From: Rhodopseudomonas palustris
Lineage (GTDB): Bacteria; Pseudomonadota; Alphaproteobacteria; Rhizobiales; Xanthobacteraceae
Assembly: GCF_034479375.1 (NCBI RefSeq)
Contig: NZ_CP140155.1
Location: forward strand, 4,068,501 to 4,132,500
Reading direction: 5' to 3'
Length of the DNA: 64,000 bases
Shown here: in pieces, positions 19,869-28,915 of the stretch
Layout of the letters: each line of letters begins with the position of its first letter
How positions within the stretch are numbered: the stretch's first letter is position 1
The notes under the pieces: model-generated
Told to the model about the DNA's origin: nothing
Databases searched by the model: none
The model's input: only the letters and a program-made list of their open reading frames with translations
Translations under genes and position numbers: made by a program

Positions 19869-21548
19869 TCAGCTCGCGATCGCCATCGATTCGCCCGGGT
19901 CGGCGCCGCGGACCAGTCCGTGTTCGGCGACCGTATTGCGGCCGCCGTGCTTGGCGGCGTAGAGCGCGGCGTCGGCGGCCTCGAGCAGTTCGTGCGCCGC
20001 CGCGGTGCCGACCGGCAGCGCGGCCGCGACGCCGACGCTGACGGTGACGCGCTGAAACTCGCTGGTGCGATGCGGCACCGCCAGTCGCTCGACAGTGGCG
20101 CGGACCAGTTCGCCGACACCGCGCGCGGCGGTGGCGTCGGTATTCGGCAACAGCAGGCAGAACTCCTCGCCGCCGTAACGCGCCGCAAAGCCGCCGGTGT
20201 CGTCGGCCACGGCCGCCAGCACCTCGCCGATCCGCGACAGGCAGGCGTCGCCTTCCGGGTGGCCATAGCTGTCGTTGAAGGGCTTGAAATGGTCGACGTC
20301 GAGCATCAGTAGCGCAAGGCAATGGCCGGTCTGCTGGCCGCGCGCCCATTCGATATCCAGCCGGTTCTGGAAGCCGCGCCGGTTGGCGAGCCCGCTCAGC
20401 ATATCCATCGACGCCATCACGGTGAGGTTGCTGTTGATCGCCACCAGCTCGCGCTCGCGCTGGCCCAGTTGCGCCGCCATCGCGTTGAAGGCGCGCGCCA
20501 GCGGCACGAATTCCGACGGCAGCCGGGCGCGGGCGGCGCGCGCGGTCCAGTCGCCCTCGGCGAACCGTTTGGCGGTCGAGGTCAGCATCGAGATCGGCCG
20601 CACGATCAGCCGTTCGGCGGCGATCAGCGCGCCGAGCAGCACGAACACGCACACCAGCGCCAGTTGCAGATAGGCGGTCCGGATCTCGCGGCTGATCGCG
20701 GCGGACACCGTGCCCTCGTCCAGCGTCACCACCAGCCGCGCATTGGTGCCCGGAATCCGCGACACCGACAGCTTCTGTCCGGAATCGCTCTGGGCGGTGG
20801 CGAGATCGCGGTTCTGCGGGTTGGCGCCGAGGGCGAAATCGAGCTCGGCCTGGCCGAGTTTGCGGCCGACCTTGCTGCGCTGGTCGGGCGGGGTGGCGAG
20901 CACCGTGCCCTCGCCGTCGATCAGTGCAACGCTGACGCCGGGACGGCCGGCCAGATTGGCCATGATGTCCGACAGCCAGTCGAGATTCATCCCGGCGATC
21001 ATCACGGCCTGTTCGCCGGCGTCGATCGCCGACACCGGATAGGCCGCGAGAATCGTGCCCTTGCCGCTCTGCGCGCCGATCAGGAAATCGCTGACGACGA
21101 AATCGTGGCTCTCCAGCGCCCTGCGGAAATACGCGCGCTCGCTGACATCGGAGCCGACGAACATCGCCGAGGTCGAGCAATGAATGATGCCGCGCGAATC
21201 CGCGATCGACAGCATCCGGATCGACGGCAGATCGACCCGCAGGCTGGCGCGCAGGATGCTGCAGCTCCGGTCGACCGCCGACGCCGCGGCGTGGATGTAG
21301 GCGGCGGATTTCAGCACCGCTTCGACCGAGGAAATCACTTCGCGCTGCGCATCGGCGGCGCGCTGCGCCAGGGTCGCGACGGTGGCGGCGACCGCGGCGA
21401 TTTCGGTGGTGCGGGTCTGTTCGAGCAGGCGGACCCGGTCGAGCATCAGCGGGCACACCAAAATCAGCGCTAGAATCACCAAGCGCGCGCGGATTCCAAG
21501 TAACCCGCGGAGCTTCGCTTTCTTGCGAACGATGGCGATGCGTGACAT
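19869..21548 (-). CDS. Membrane diguanylate cyclase with periplasmic sensor, HAMP and GGDEF domains
   Basis: A 559-residue protein. One N-terminal transmembrane helix (about residues 18-38) is followed by a periplasmic region of roughly 250 residues that looks like a dCache-type sensor, a second helix near 285-310 (LALVCVFVLLGALIAAERL), a HAMP segment, and a C-terminal GGDEF domain. The active-site motif is GGEEF at residues 459-463 in the context RYGGEEFCLL, so c-di-GMP synthesis is expected. No RxxD inhibitory site is seen just upstream of it. The ATG at 21548 is preceded by GAGGGGGC. No EAL domain is present. The signal sensed is unknown. Confidence 0.92.
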   Translation of the reverse strand: MSRIAIVRKKAKLRGLLGIRARLVILALILVCPLMLDRVRLLEQTRTTEIAAVAATVATLAQRAADAQREVISSVEAVLKSAAYIHAAASAVDRSCSILRASLRVDLPSIRMLSIADSRGIIHCSTSAMFVGSDVSERAYFRRALESHDFVVSDFLIGAQSGKGTILAAYPVSAIDAGEQAVMIAGMNLDWLSDIMANLAGRPGVSVALIDGEGTVLATPPDQRSKVGRKLGQAELDFALGANPQNRDLATAQSDSGQKLSVSRIPGTNARLVVTLDEGTVSAAISREIRTAYLQLALVCVFVLLGALIAAERLIVRPISMLTSTAKRFAEGDWTARAARARLPSEFVPLARAFNAMAAQLGQRERELVAINSNLTVMASMDMLSGLANRRGFQNRLDIEWARGQQTGHCLALLMLDVDHFKPFNDSYGHPEGDACLSRIGEVLAAVADDTGGFAARYGGEEFCLLLPNTDATAARGVGELVRATVERLAVPHRTSEFQRVTVSVGVAAALPVGTAAAHELLEAADAALYAAKHGGRNTVAEHGLVRGADPGESMAIAS

Positions 21549-21723
21549 CTTGAGCCCCCTCAACCCCCGGAAATAGACTAGGTGAAAGGGTTCAAGAACC
21601 CTTCCATCAACTCGTTACAATTTGAGTGAAAGTCCAACCCTTGAGTGCATTCGCTGCTCGATTCGCGCATTCAGGCCGCCCTGCGTGCCCGCTCCAGCGC
21701 CGCCAGGACCGGCGGGGGCCGCG

Positions 21724-22389
21724 ATGAACCCCGTCGAGACGCACGGGCTGGCCGCGGTCGAACAGGAGATCGTCCGCGCCTGCAAAGAGGCGCGACGCGA
21801 GCGCGCCTCGGTGACGCTGATCGCGGTGTCGAAGACCTTCGAGGCCGAGGCGATCCTGCCGGTGCTGGCCGCCGGGCAGCGGGTGTTCGGCGAAAACCGC
21901 GTGCAGGAGGCCAAGGCCAAATGGCCGGCGCTCCGGGACGCGCATCCCGGCACCGAACTGCATCTGATCGGGCCGCTGCAATCCAACAAGGCCAAGGAGG
22001 CGGTCGCGCTGTTCGACGCGATCCATTCGGTCGACCGCGAGAGTTTATGCGAGGCGCTCGGCAAGGCGTTGCCGGCCTGCGGCCGCGCGGTCGAATTGTT
22101 CGTCCAGATCAACACCGGCGAGGAGCCGCAGAAGGCCGGCGTCGCGCCGCAGGACGCCGACGCGTTCATCGCCGCCTGCCGCGAGCGCTACGGGCTCCCC
22201 ATCGCCGGCCTGATGTGCATTCCGCCTGTCGACGAGGCGCCGGCGCCGCATTTCGCGCTGACGGCGAAGATCGCCAAACGCAACGGCCTGCCGAAACTGT
22301 CGATGGGCATGAGCGCCGACTTCGCCACCGCGATCGAATTCGGCGCCACCCATGTGCGCGTGGGCTCGGCGATCTTCGGGCATCGGTAG
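21724..22389 (+). CDS. YggS-family pyridoxal-phosphate homeostasis protein
   Basis: A 221-residue single-domain PLP-binding TIM barrel (alanine racemase N-terminal fold). Visible signatures: LIAVSKTFEAEAI with the PLP lysine, FGENRVQEAKAKW, ELHLIGPLQSNKAKEAV, and the closing LSMGMSADFATAIEFGATHVRVGSAIFG. Members control the free PLP pool rather than catalysing a classical reaction. It diverges from the GGDEF gene across a 175-bp spacer. Confidence 0.95.
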   Translation: MNPVETHGLAAVEQEIVRACKEARRERASVTLIAVSKTFEAEAILPVLAAGQRVFGENRVQEAKAKWPALRDAHPGTELHLIGPLQSNKAKEAVALFDAIHSVDRESLCEALGKALPACGRAVELFVQINTGEEPQKAGVAPQDADAFIAACRERYGLPIAGLMCIPPVDEAPAPHFALTAKIAKRNGLPKLSMGMSADFATAIEFGATHVRVGSAIFGHR

Positions 22390-22429
22390 GGCGAAGGGCG
22401 GCCGCGGGACGCCCCCGCCCCACCGGAAA

Positions 22430-22550
22430 CCTCATCCTGAGGAGCGGCCGTTTGGCCGCGTCTCGAAGGATGCTGTTCTGGTGCCTGCGGCCCATCCTTC
22501 GAGACGCCAGACGTCGCCCTGCGGGCGCCGCCCGGCTCCTCAGGATGAGG
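22430..22550. repeat. Palindromic repeat, CTCATCCTGAGGAGC family
   Basis: Outer arms CCTCATCCTGAGGAGC and GCTCCTCAGGATGAGG are near-perfect inverted repeats, with inner CGTCTCGAAGGATG/CATCCTTCGAGACG arms. It sits between converging genes. A relative lies at 60816-60910. Confidence 0.85.
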
Positions 22551-22588
22551 TTGGGCAGGCGAGCAGGGCGCACATTCTGACGGGCCCC

Positions 22589-23098
22589 CTACCCGATCAC
22601 GATCTTCGTTTGCGGCCCGAGCCGCGCCAGCAGCCGGAGCAGATGGCCTCTGGTCATCGCGACGCAGCCGGCGGTGGGGCCGAAATTGTCGCGGGCCAGA
22701 TGCAGGAACACCGCGCTGCCGCGGCCGGCCACCCGCGGCCTCGTGTTGTGGTCGATCTCGACGATGAGATCGTACAGATGATCGGCGCGCAGCAAGCGGT
22801 CGCCGGCTTCGCCGGGGTCGCGGCGCATCGGGCGGTTGTAGTGCCGGCTCGACGGATCCTCGCACCAGGCGTCGGCTGCAGTGATGGCCCGGACCGGCAG
22901 ATGCGTGCGCGGCCGCGGTCCGCGGTCGGCGCGCCACCACAGCCGCAGCGGATGAAACGTCCCGCGCGGGGTGCCGCCGTCACCCTCGCGCTTGTCGGCG
23001 CGGATGCCGCCGCGGCCGAGCGCCACCGGAATCGTCAGCCCCGCGGCGGTCAGCCAGCCGCGGCTGGGCGCGCCGGCGGCGCGGCGGACGCGCAGCAT
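22589..23098 (-). CDS. L,D-transpeptidase (YkuD) domain protein
   Basis: A 169-residue protein. The C-terminal half has FLHLARDNFGPTAGCVAM, the His and Cys catalytic region of YkuD-like L,D-transpeptidases, which cross-link peptidoglycan by 3-3 bonds or attach proteins to it. ALGRGGIRADKREGDGGTPRG near the N-terminus is the typical entry to the fold in the short alphaproteobacterial type. No clear signal peptide is seen. The start at the ATG 23098 is uncertain: a GTG at 23191 would add 31 residues. Confidence 0.85.
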   Translation of the reverse strand: MLRVRRAAGAPSRGWLTAAGLTIPVALGRGGIRADKREGDGGTPRGTFHPLRLWWRADRGPRPRTHLPVRAITAADAWCEDPSSRHYNRPMRRDPGEAGDRLLRADHLYDLIVEIDHNTRPRVAGRGSAVFLHLARDNFGPTAGCVAMTRGHLLRLLARLGPQTKIVIG

Positions 23099-23325
23099 CG
23101 GGATCGGGCCGGCCGCCGCGGATGTGGCGCAAGAATCTGATTTTATGGCAGTTTTCACGTCGCCGGGGGCTCGTCGGATGCAAACGATCACGCAATTTTA
23201 GCATGCCACTGTTCAATTTTGCAGGAACGATGCCTATTTGCTGTTCTGCGATACAATCGCGCGTGATTTGGAAGGCGCCCCGGCCGCTCCGGCCGGAGCC
23301 GGCGCAACACCGAAGGACATCGCCT

Positions 23326-24012
23326 ATGCCGAACGCCCGCAAGATCCTGATCGTGGACGACGACACCGATCTGCGAGAGGCGCTGGTCGAACAATTGTCG
23401 CTGCACGAGGAGTTCGAGGCCTCGGCGGTCGACACCGGCGCCAAGGGCGTGCAGTCCGCCAAGGCGAATTCGCCGGATCTGGTGCTGATGGATGTCGGCC
23501 TGCCCGACACCGACGGCCGCGAAGTGGTGCGGTCGTTGCGCAAGGGCGGCTTCAAGGCGCCGATCATCATGCTGACCGGGCACGATACCGATTCCGATAC
23601 CATTCTGGGGCTGGAGAGCGGCGCCAACGACTACGTCGCCAAGCCGTTCCGCTTCGCGGTGCTGCTGGCGCGGATCCGCGCCCAGCTCCGGCAGCACGAG
23701 GCCAGCGAGGACGCGGTGTTCACCGTCGGCCCCTACAGCTTCCGCCCCGGCTCCAAGATGCTGACCGGCGCCAATGCCAAGAAGGTGCGGCTGACCGAGA
23801 AGGAAACCGCGATCCTGCGCTTCCTGTACCGCGCCGGCCAGGCGCCGGTGTCGCGCGAGACGCTGCTGCAGGAAGTCTGGGGCTATAATTCCGGCGTGAC
23901 CACCCACACGCTCGAGACCCACATTTACCGACTTCGCCAAAAGATCGAGAAGGATGCGGCGAATCCGGAGATTCTGGTGACCGAGGCCGGTGGCTACAAA
24001 CTCGTGCCGTGA
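23326..24012 (+). CDS. OmpR-family response regulator
   Basis: A 228-residue two-domain regulator. The receiver domain has DDD at residues 11-13, the phospho-acceptor D56 in LMDVGLPD and the conserved lysine in YVAKPF. The winged-helix output domain (about 130-228) ends HIYRLRQKIEKDAANPEILVTEAGGYKL. No sensor kinase is adjacent. The pairing with a cyclic-nucleotide-binding gene directly downstream recalls the cell-envelope regulator CenR/OtpR of Brucella and rhizobia; this is my recollection of synteny, not something the sequence proves. The start ATG at 23326 has no strong ribosome binding site. Confidence 0.9.
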   Translation: MPNARKILIVDDDTDLREALVEQLSLHEEFEASAVDTGAKGVQSAKANSPDLVLMDVGLPDTDGREVVRSLRKGGFKAPIIMLTGHDTDSDTILGLESGANDYVAKPFRFAVLLARIRAQLRQHEASEDAVFTVGPYSFRPGSKMLTGANAKKVRLTEKETAILRFLYRAGQAPVSRETLLQEVWGYNSGVTTHTLETHIYRLRQKIEKDAANPEILVTEAGGYKLVP

Positions 24013-24074
24013 TACCAATAGGGGCCGAATCGTCGCCACAGCTCTGGCGCGTCCCGTTCTCTGACCGGTCCCTG

Positions 24075-24521
24075 ATGTCGATCGAAGATGATGTAGCCCT
24101 GCTCGAGCGCGTCCCGACGCTGCGGTTGTTGGGCGACACCTCGTTGCGGATGCTGGCGATCGGATCGGATCAGCGCGAGTTCGCCCGCGGTGACGTGCTG
24201 TTCAACGCCGGCGACGCCTCCGACGCCGGCTATGTGGTGCAGAGCGGCGCGTTCCAGGTGACGTCGACCGACGGCGGCCCGCACGAGCTGATCGCGCGGC
24301 CGGGCGATCTGATCGGCGAACTGGCGCTGGTGCTGCCGATGCCGCGACCCTCGAGCGCGGTGGCGCTGGAATATTCCTCGGTGATCCGGATCGCGCGCAG
24401 CCTGTTCCAGCGCGTGCTCGAAAGCGACCCGGTCGCGGCGATGCGCCTGCGCGACGAATTCGCCGCCCGCACCACCACGATCGCCAAGGACATCATGCGC
24501 GCCGGCAGCAAGCTGACGTAG
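24075..24521 (+). CDS. Cyclic-nucleotide-binding domain protein (CRP/cAMP-regulatory-subunit-like), no DNA-binding domain
   Basis: A 148-residue stand-alone cNMP-binding fold. The barrel reads FARGDVLFNAGDASDAGYVVQSGAFQV, with a phosphate-binding-cassette-like GDLIGELALVLPMPRPSSAVA. The last helix is short and no helix-turn-helix follows, so it is not a CRP-type activator. It lies 62 bp after the response regulator and is probably co-transcribed; an open GTG at 24009 overlapping the regulator stop is a less likely start. It may feed nucleotide or other stress signals into that regulator; this is inference. Confidence 0.85.
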   Translation: MSIEDDVALLERVPTLRLLGDTSLRMLAIGSDQREFARGDVLFNAGDASDAGYVVQSGAFQVTSTDGGPHELIARPGDLIGELALVLPMPRPSSAVALEYSSVIRIARSLFQRVLESDPVAAMRLRDEFAARTTTIAKDIMRAGSKLT

Positions 24522-24559
24522 TAGGCGGGGCGGGAGCTGTGCACCCGCTTCCGGCCGGC

Positions 24560-26542
24560 TCAGCCGTCGACTCTATTCCACTCTTCTGTCAGATGCTTGC
24601 GGGACGCCAAAATGTCAGCCTTGAGTTGTTGAGTCTTCAGCGCGTCCGGATGATTCAGACCGATCACCTCAGCCTCTATTGGCGCGAAGGCATCAATCTC
24701 CGCCAGTGCGTCGTCTTGACGTCCAAGAGATCGGAATATGCTCGCCCGACGATAACGTGACTTGATCACGTCCGGGTGGCGTTGGCCGAGAAATTCGGAC
24801 TGGATCCGCGCGACAGTGTTAACTTCCCTAAGTGCGTCCTCGTAGCGGCCGAGGCTTTGGAGCACTTTGGCTCTCAAACGCTGCGTCGACATCACGTGAA
24901 GGTGGTGTTCGCCAAGAATTTCAACTTGGAAAAGGGCGAAGCGGTCGATCTCCGCCAATGCGTCGTCACTGCGTCCAAGGTTGTCGAGCACGTCGGCTCG
25001 CAAGTACCGGGTTGTTAGTGTATTGGGATGACGTTCGCCGACGATTTCGTTCTGGATCGGCGCGAAGTGGTCGATCTCTGCAAGTGCGTCGCTGTAGTGG
25101 CCGAGGCCTTCGAGTACACGGGCGCGCAAATACCGGGTTGCCATCACGTCGGGATGGCGCGGGCCAAGGATCTCGGCTTGCACCGGCGCGAAGTGGTCAA
25201 TCTCTCTCAGAGCATCGTCGTAGCGTCCGAGGCTATCGAGCACGTCTGCCCGATGGTGCCTGGTCGCCATGACATTGGGATGGCGTTTGCCGAGGGCCTT
25301 AGCCTCAATCGGTGCGAAGTCGCTGATTTCTGCCAGCGCGTCGTCATAGCGCCCAAGCCCTTTGAGCAGTTCCGCCCGCAGCCGTCGGGTCGCCATCACG
25401 TCCGGGTGGTGCTCGCCAAGAGCTTCGGCTTCGATCGGTGCGAAGTCGTTGATCTCTGCTAGAGCTTCCACATAACGTCCGATCGTTGTGAAGACGCTGG
25501 CTCGCACGTATTGGGTTCTCACGACGTCGAGATGGTGAGCGCCGAGGACCTTGACCTGGGTCGGCATGAATGCGTTGATCTCCACGAGAGCATCGCTGTA
25601 GCGGCCGGCATCAACGAGTAACCCCACGCGATAATATCGTGCATCAAGGATAGTCTTGTCGTGCATTGGAAGGATCTTCTGTGCTTCCAGCAGAACCACA
25701 TCGATCCGCCTTAGTGCGAGGGCTGATTCCCCAACATGTCTTTGGTAGAAGCTCGCCTTCGTCTCTGCGGTGAGCCAGATCATCCGGATCGACTTGTCGC
25801 CTCGATCCGCCAGTTTGGCGGCGCGATCAGCGAACAAATAAGCCAACCTCCAGTGCCCGCCGTTGAAACAAAACGTTGCGACATCCAGAATCGTCCTGAT
25901 CAACGGAACGAGCGCTTCACCCTTCTCGTGCAGGCGAGCCGCTATCTCGCTATTCCAACTGACCTGCGTGTCGCCGGAGATGAGAAGCTGCTGCTGGAGC
26001 CCGGCATTCACAATGTCGAATTCCTGGCGCAGCTCCCGAGCCTCCGGATCGTTCGGACAAGCGATGTTCGCAAGCCGGAGCATTTGGCTGGCTCGCGCCA
26101 GATTCCCGGTCGGATCAGGAACGGCGTGTGCGATGTGAAACTTCGCGATGCTGACCGCGATTTCTCCGATGTGGTCGAAATTGCTTTGGGTCCACGCTTC
26201 GAGTTCCCGGATCGCCTTCTCTTCGTTGCCCTGGCGAAGCTCTTTTGCGGAGCGCGCGATGGCGGTCTCTGGTAGTCGGGCTTCAGCTATAACAAGCTTA
26301 TCACAGAGACTCTTGATCTCTTGCTTCTGTTCTTGTGTCTCCTCTTCGAGCAGTTCCAGCTTCTGTTCCTGGCGTGATCTTCGTCTGAAGAGGCGCCTGT
26401 CGATGAACTTGATGACTTCCCAGAGACCGCCAAGCGCCAGAACCAGCTTTATAATCTCGCCAACCTTGCTTCCAGGCGACAGGGTCGACCATTGAAAGAG
26501 AACGGGGAATGCCTCCTGCGCGATGTCAGTAATCAAAGACAT
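24560..26542 (-). CDS. Membrane-anchored TPR-repeat protein
   Basis: A 660-residue protein with no enzymatic domain that I recognise. Residues 28-47 form a hydrophobic segment (IIKLVLALGGLWEVIKFI), followed by a basic stretch RRLFRRRSR and a charged coiled coil (about 55-90, rich in Glu/Gln/Lys). A helical middle follows, then eight 42-residue TPR units at about residues 313-648, each near the pattern GRYxDALxEIxxFAPIxAExLGxxHP. This is the kinesin-light-chain/TPR_10 type. The ATG at 26542 begins MSLITDIAQEAF; a longer frame upstream overlaps a repeat and looks non-coding. Base use is visibly less GC-rich than in the neighbours, suggesting later acquisition. Likely a scaffold facing the cytoplasm. 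Confidence 0.75.
   Translation of the reverse strand: MSLITDIAQEAFPVLFQWSTLSPGSKVGEIIKLVLALGGLWEVIKFIDRRLFRRRSRQEQKLELLEEETQEQKQEIKSLCDKLVIAEARLPETAIARSAKELRQGNEEKAIRELEAWTQSNFDHIGEIAVSIAKFHIAHAVPDPTGNLARASQMLRLANIACPNDPEARELRQEFDIVNAGLQQQLLISGDTQVSWNSEIAARLHEKGEALVPLIRTILDVATFCFNGGHWRLAYLFADRAAKLADRGDKSIRMIWLTAETKASFYQRHVGESALALRRIDVVLLEAQKILPMHDKTILDARYYRVGLLVDAGRYSDALVEINAFMPTQVKVLGAHHLDVVRTQYVRASVFTTIGRYVEALAEINDFAPIEAEALGEHHPDVMATRRLRAELLKGLGRYDDALAEISDFAPIEAKALGKRHPNVMATRHHRADVLDSLGRYDDALREIDHFAPVQAEILGPRHPDVMATRYLRARVLEGLGHYSDALAEIDHFAPIQNEIVGERHPNTLTTRYLRADVLDNLGRSDDALAEIDRFALFQVEILGEHHLHVMSTQRLRAKVLQSLGRYEDALREVNTVARIQSEFLGQRHPDVIKSRYRRASIFRSLGRQDDALAEIDAFAPIEAEVIGLNHPDALKTQQLKADILASRKHLTEEWNRVDG
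24599..25606 (-). repeat. Eight 126-bp tandem coding repeats (TPR units)
   Basis: Eight consecutive 126-bp units encode the 42-residue TPR repeats. Several units share phrases such as RHPDVMATR and GRYDDAL, so parts of the array are closely related and could gain or lose units by recombination. Confidence 0.8.
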
Positions 26543-26751
26543 CTCAAATCCAATCGACAAGAAAATCCAATGTGGTAACGAGCTATCACCAGTGCTACCC
26601 AGACGAATGGTACCTATCGTCCTTGTTTTCGGCAATTGTCTTATTTGCGAGTATCCCGCAATTGCTCCCACCCAAACCCTACTCAGCAAGCGGGAGAGGG
26701 ATTTCGCCGTGCAGCGGTGATGCGGCTCGAACTAGTCGATGAGGCTCGTCC

Positions 26752-26838
26752 CGTCATTGCGAGGAGGCGAAGCCGACGAAGCAATCCAGTGATGTGCGTG
26801 AGGCGTCCGGATTGCTTCGCCTTCGGCTCGCAATGACG
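26752..26838. repeat. Palindromic repeat, CATTGCGAGGAGGCGAAGC family
   Basis: CGTCATTGCGAGGAGGCGAAGC pairs with GCTTCGCCTTCGGCTCGCAATGACG. It is the only clear copy of this family in the window and ends 7 bp before the xthA stop. Confidence 0.85.
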
Positions 26839-26845
26839 TTGGCCC

Positions 26846-27658
26846 TCACAGCTCCATCGTCACCGTCACGGGGACGTGGTCGCTCGGGCGTTCCCAGCTT
26901 CTTGCGTCGCGCAGGATCCTGAAGTCGGTGACGCGATCCTTCAGCGCCTCGGAGACCCAGATGTGATCGAGCCGGCGGCCGCGGTCGCCGATCGTCCAGT
27001 CGGCGGCGCGGTAGCTCCACCAGGTGTATATCTTCTCCGACAGCGGAATCCGCTCGCGCGCGACGTCGACCCAATTGCCGGCGCGTAGCACCGCGAGCAG
27101 CTTGTCGCATTCTACCGGGGTGTGCGACACGACTTTAAGTAATTGCTTGTGCGACCAGACGTCGTGCTCGTGCGGCGCGACGTTGAGGTCGCCGACCAGG
27201 ATGTGCCGCGCGTCGCCGGTGGGATGCAGCGGCGCGCAGGCCTGCATCTCGTCGAGGAACGACAGCTTGTGCCTGAATTTCGGATTGACCTCGGGATCGG
27301 GAATGTCGCCGCCGGCGGGGACGTAGAAATTATGCAGCAGCAGCGGCGGATCGGCCTCGCCGGTCTGCAGCGACACCGAGATGTGGCGCGAGTCGACATT
27401 GTCGCAGAAGGTGCGGATGTCGGTGGCGAGAAACGGGATCTTCGAGATCACCGCGACGCCGTGATAGCCCTTCTGCCCGTTGAGTGCGATGTGCTCGTAG
27501 CCGAGCCGCTTGAAGCGCTTCGCCGGAAACGCGTCGTCGGGGCACTTGGTCTCCTGCAGGCACAGCACGTCGGGCCGCTGCGCCTTCAGCAGTTTCGCGA
27601 CGAGGTCGATGCGCAGCCGCACCGAGTTGATGTTCCAGGTCGTCAGCGTGAAGCGCAT
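26846..27658 (-). CDS. xthA: Exodeoxyribonuclease III
   Basis: A 270-residue AP endonuclease/3'-5' exonuclease for base-excision repair. Motifs: MRFTLTTWNINSVRLR at the start, QETKCPD with the metal-binding glutamate, GDLNVAPHEHDVW, and the C-terminal RRLDHIWVS and SDHVPV. The start is the ATG at 27658; upstream in-frame sequence is repeat-derived. It follows lolA and ftsK in the common alphaproteobacterial order. Confidence 0.96.
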   Translation of the reverse strand: MRFTLTTWNINSVRLRIDLVAKLLKAQRPDVLCLQETKCPDDAFPAKRFKRLGYEHIALNGQKGYHGVAVISKIPFLATDIRTFCDNVDSRHISVSLQTGEADPPLLLHNFYVPAGGDIPDPEVNPKFRHKLSFLDEMQACAPLHPTGDARHILVGDLNVAPHEHDVWSHKQLLKVVSHTPVECDKLLAVLRAGNWVDVARERIPLSEKIYTWWSYRAADWTIGDRGRRLDHIWVSEALKDRVTDFRILRDARSWERPSDHVPVTVTMEL

Positions 27659-27792
27659 GGGGGGCCGGAGGTTGTTGCGAAGCAGGGCACCGTCATCCCG
27701 AGGTGCGCGCTTCTTCTTGCGCGGCGCACGATCGGACGCAAGCCGCTGATGTGCACAACCAGCCCGCGCGTGCCGTGGCGTCTTGCGAAGGG

Positions 27793-27901
27793 GATGGATT
27801 GCCGGGTCAAGCCCGGCAATGACGGTGTTGAATCGGCGGCCAGCGCGAACGACGGGGCGATCAAGCACAGCGTCATGCGCGGGCTCGACCCGCGCATCCA
27901 T
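27793..27901. repeat. Two half-palindromes of the GCCGGGTCAAGCCCGGC type
   Basis: GGATTGCCGGGTCAAGCCCG (about 27796-27825) and GCGCGGGCTCGACCCGCGC (about 27875-27897) are separate hairpins in the 283-bp xthA-lolA spacer. Nothing else is seen there. Confidence 0.7.
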
Positions 27902-27941
27902 CGTCCGCGAAGCGGACCAGAGTGATGAGCGAGGAGAACGG

Positions 27942-28907
27942 CTAGCCCGGCGGCGTGCCGTAGTCGGTGAAGTCGATCTTGAACATCGACGGGTCGGGCC
28001 GCCTGGTGGTGTCGAGATTGTAGATCGCCACCGTGGTGTCGTAGCCCTGCGGATCGGTGACGGTCCATTGCTTGAGCTGGCCGTCCTTGACGCCGAGCAT
28101 CAGCATCAGCCGGCTGGTGCCGATCACCGCGTTGCGCTCCTCGATGATGATGCTGATGTAGAGCTCGTCCGAACTGATGGCGACCACATTGGTGTCGCGC
28201 AAGAGATCGATGCGGTCGCTGAGCAGATAGCGCAGCGGCGTCTGCGACAGCGGGTAGACGTCCTGGGTCGCGAGCTTGCGGTCGCGCACCGCCAGCGACT
28301 GGCCGTCGGAGATCATCGAGACCGGGCTCGGCTCGTCATATTCGAACCGCACCTTGCCGGGCTTCATGATGTAGAAATCGCCCTTCAGCCGGCTGCCGTC
28401 GGGGCCGACCTGGACGAAATTGCCGACCAGCGTCGACAGCGACGACAGATAGGCGCTGACCCTCGCGGCATCCGCCTTCTGCTTGGCGTCGAAGGTGGTG
28501 AAGATCGAGGCCGGCACGTTGCGGCGCGGATCGGGGATCACCGGCTCGGGCGGCGTGGTCAGCTTGGCGACCGGCGGCGGCGCCGGCTGTTGCGGCGGAC
28601 GCTGCGGCCGGTTGGGCTCGGCGGCGCTGATCGTCCGCTCGCCGCCTCTCGGCGACGGCTTCGGCACCGGCACGGTCTCGGCGGCAGCGAACGGCGCGGT
28701 GACGGCCAGCACCAGCCCGACGCCGGCCGCAATGGCGCGGCGCAGCCCGGGGCCGATCGCCGGTCTCGGCGCCAAACCATTGAAATCATTCGTCAATGCA
28801 TTGTCCTGCGGTGGCGCCGCGGAGCCGGCGCCAAGCTCCCCAGCGGCTACCTCGGCGCTGTGGCGATTTCGCGACTCCGGGCCGGGCAATTCCATCACGC
28901 TGATCAT
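27942..28907 (-). CDS. lolA: Outer-membrane lipoprotein carrier LolA-like protein
   Basis: A 321-residue protein if started at the ATG 28907, which lies 8 bp after the ftsK stop. A signal peptide (LRRAIAAGVGLVLAVTAPFAAAE) appears only at about residue 57, so a downstream start such as the TTG at 28796 may be the real one. After a Pro-rich linker the LolA domain begins at about residue 130 (LSTLVGNFVQVGPDGSRLKGDFYIMKPGKVRFEY broken across two strands) and runs to the end. LolA ferries lipoproteins across the periplasm. Gene order supports the call. Confidence 0.85.
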   Translation of the reverse strand: MISVMELPGPESRNRHSAEVAAGELGAGSAAPPQDNALTNDFNGLAPRPAIGPGLRRAIAAGVGLVLAVTAPFAAAETVPVPKPSPRGGERTISAAEPNRPQRPPQQPAPPPVAKLTTPPEPVIPDPRRNVPASIFTTFDAKQKADAARVSAYLSSLSTLVGNFVQVGPDGSRLKGDFYIMKPGKVRFEYDEPSPVSMISDGQSLAVRDRKLATQDVYPLSQTPLRYLLSDRIDLLRDTNVVAISSDELYISIIIEERNAVIGTSRLMLMLGVKDGQLKQWTVTDPQGYDTTVAIYNLDTTRRPDPSMFKIDFTDYGTPPG

Positions 28908-28915
28908 CCCGCCGC

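Noticed and set aside
24599..25606. Regular 126-bp periodicity suggestive of an array such as CRISPR
   Set aside because: Units are contiguous, in frame and encode TPR repeats; there are no unique spacers and no cas genes in the window.
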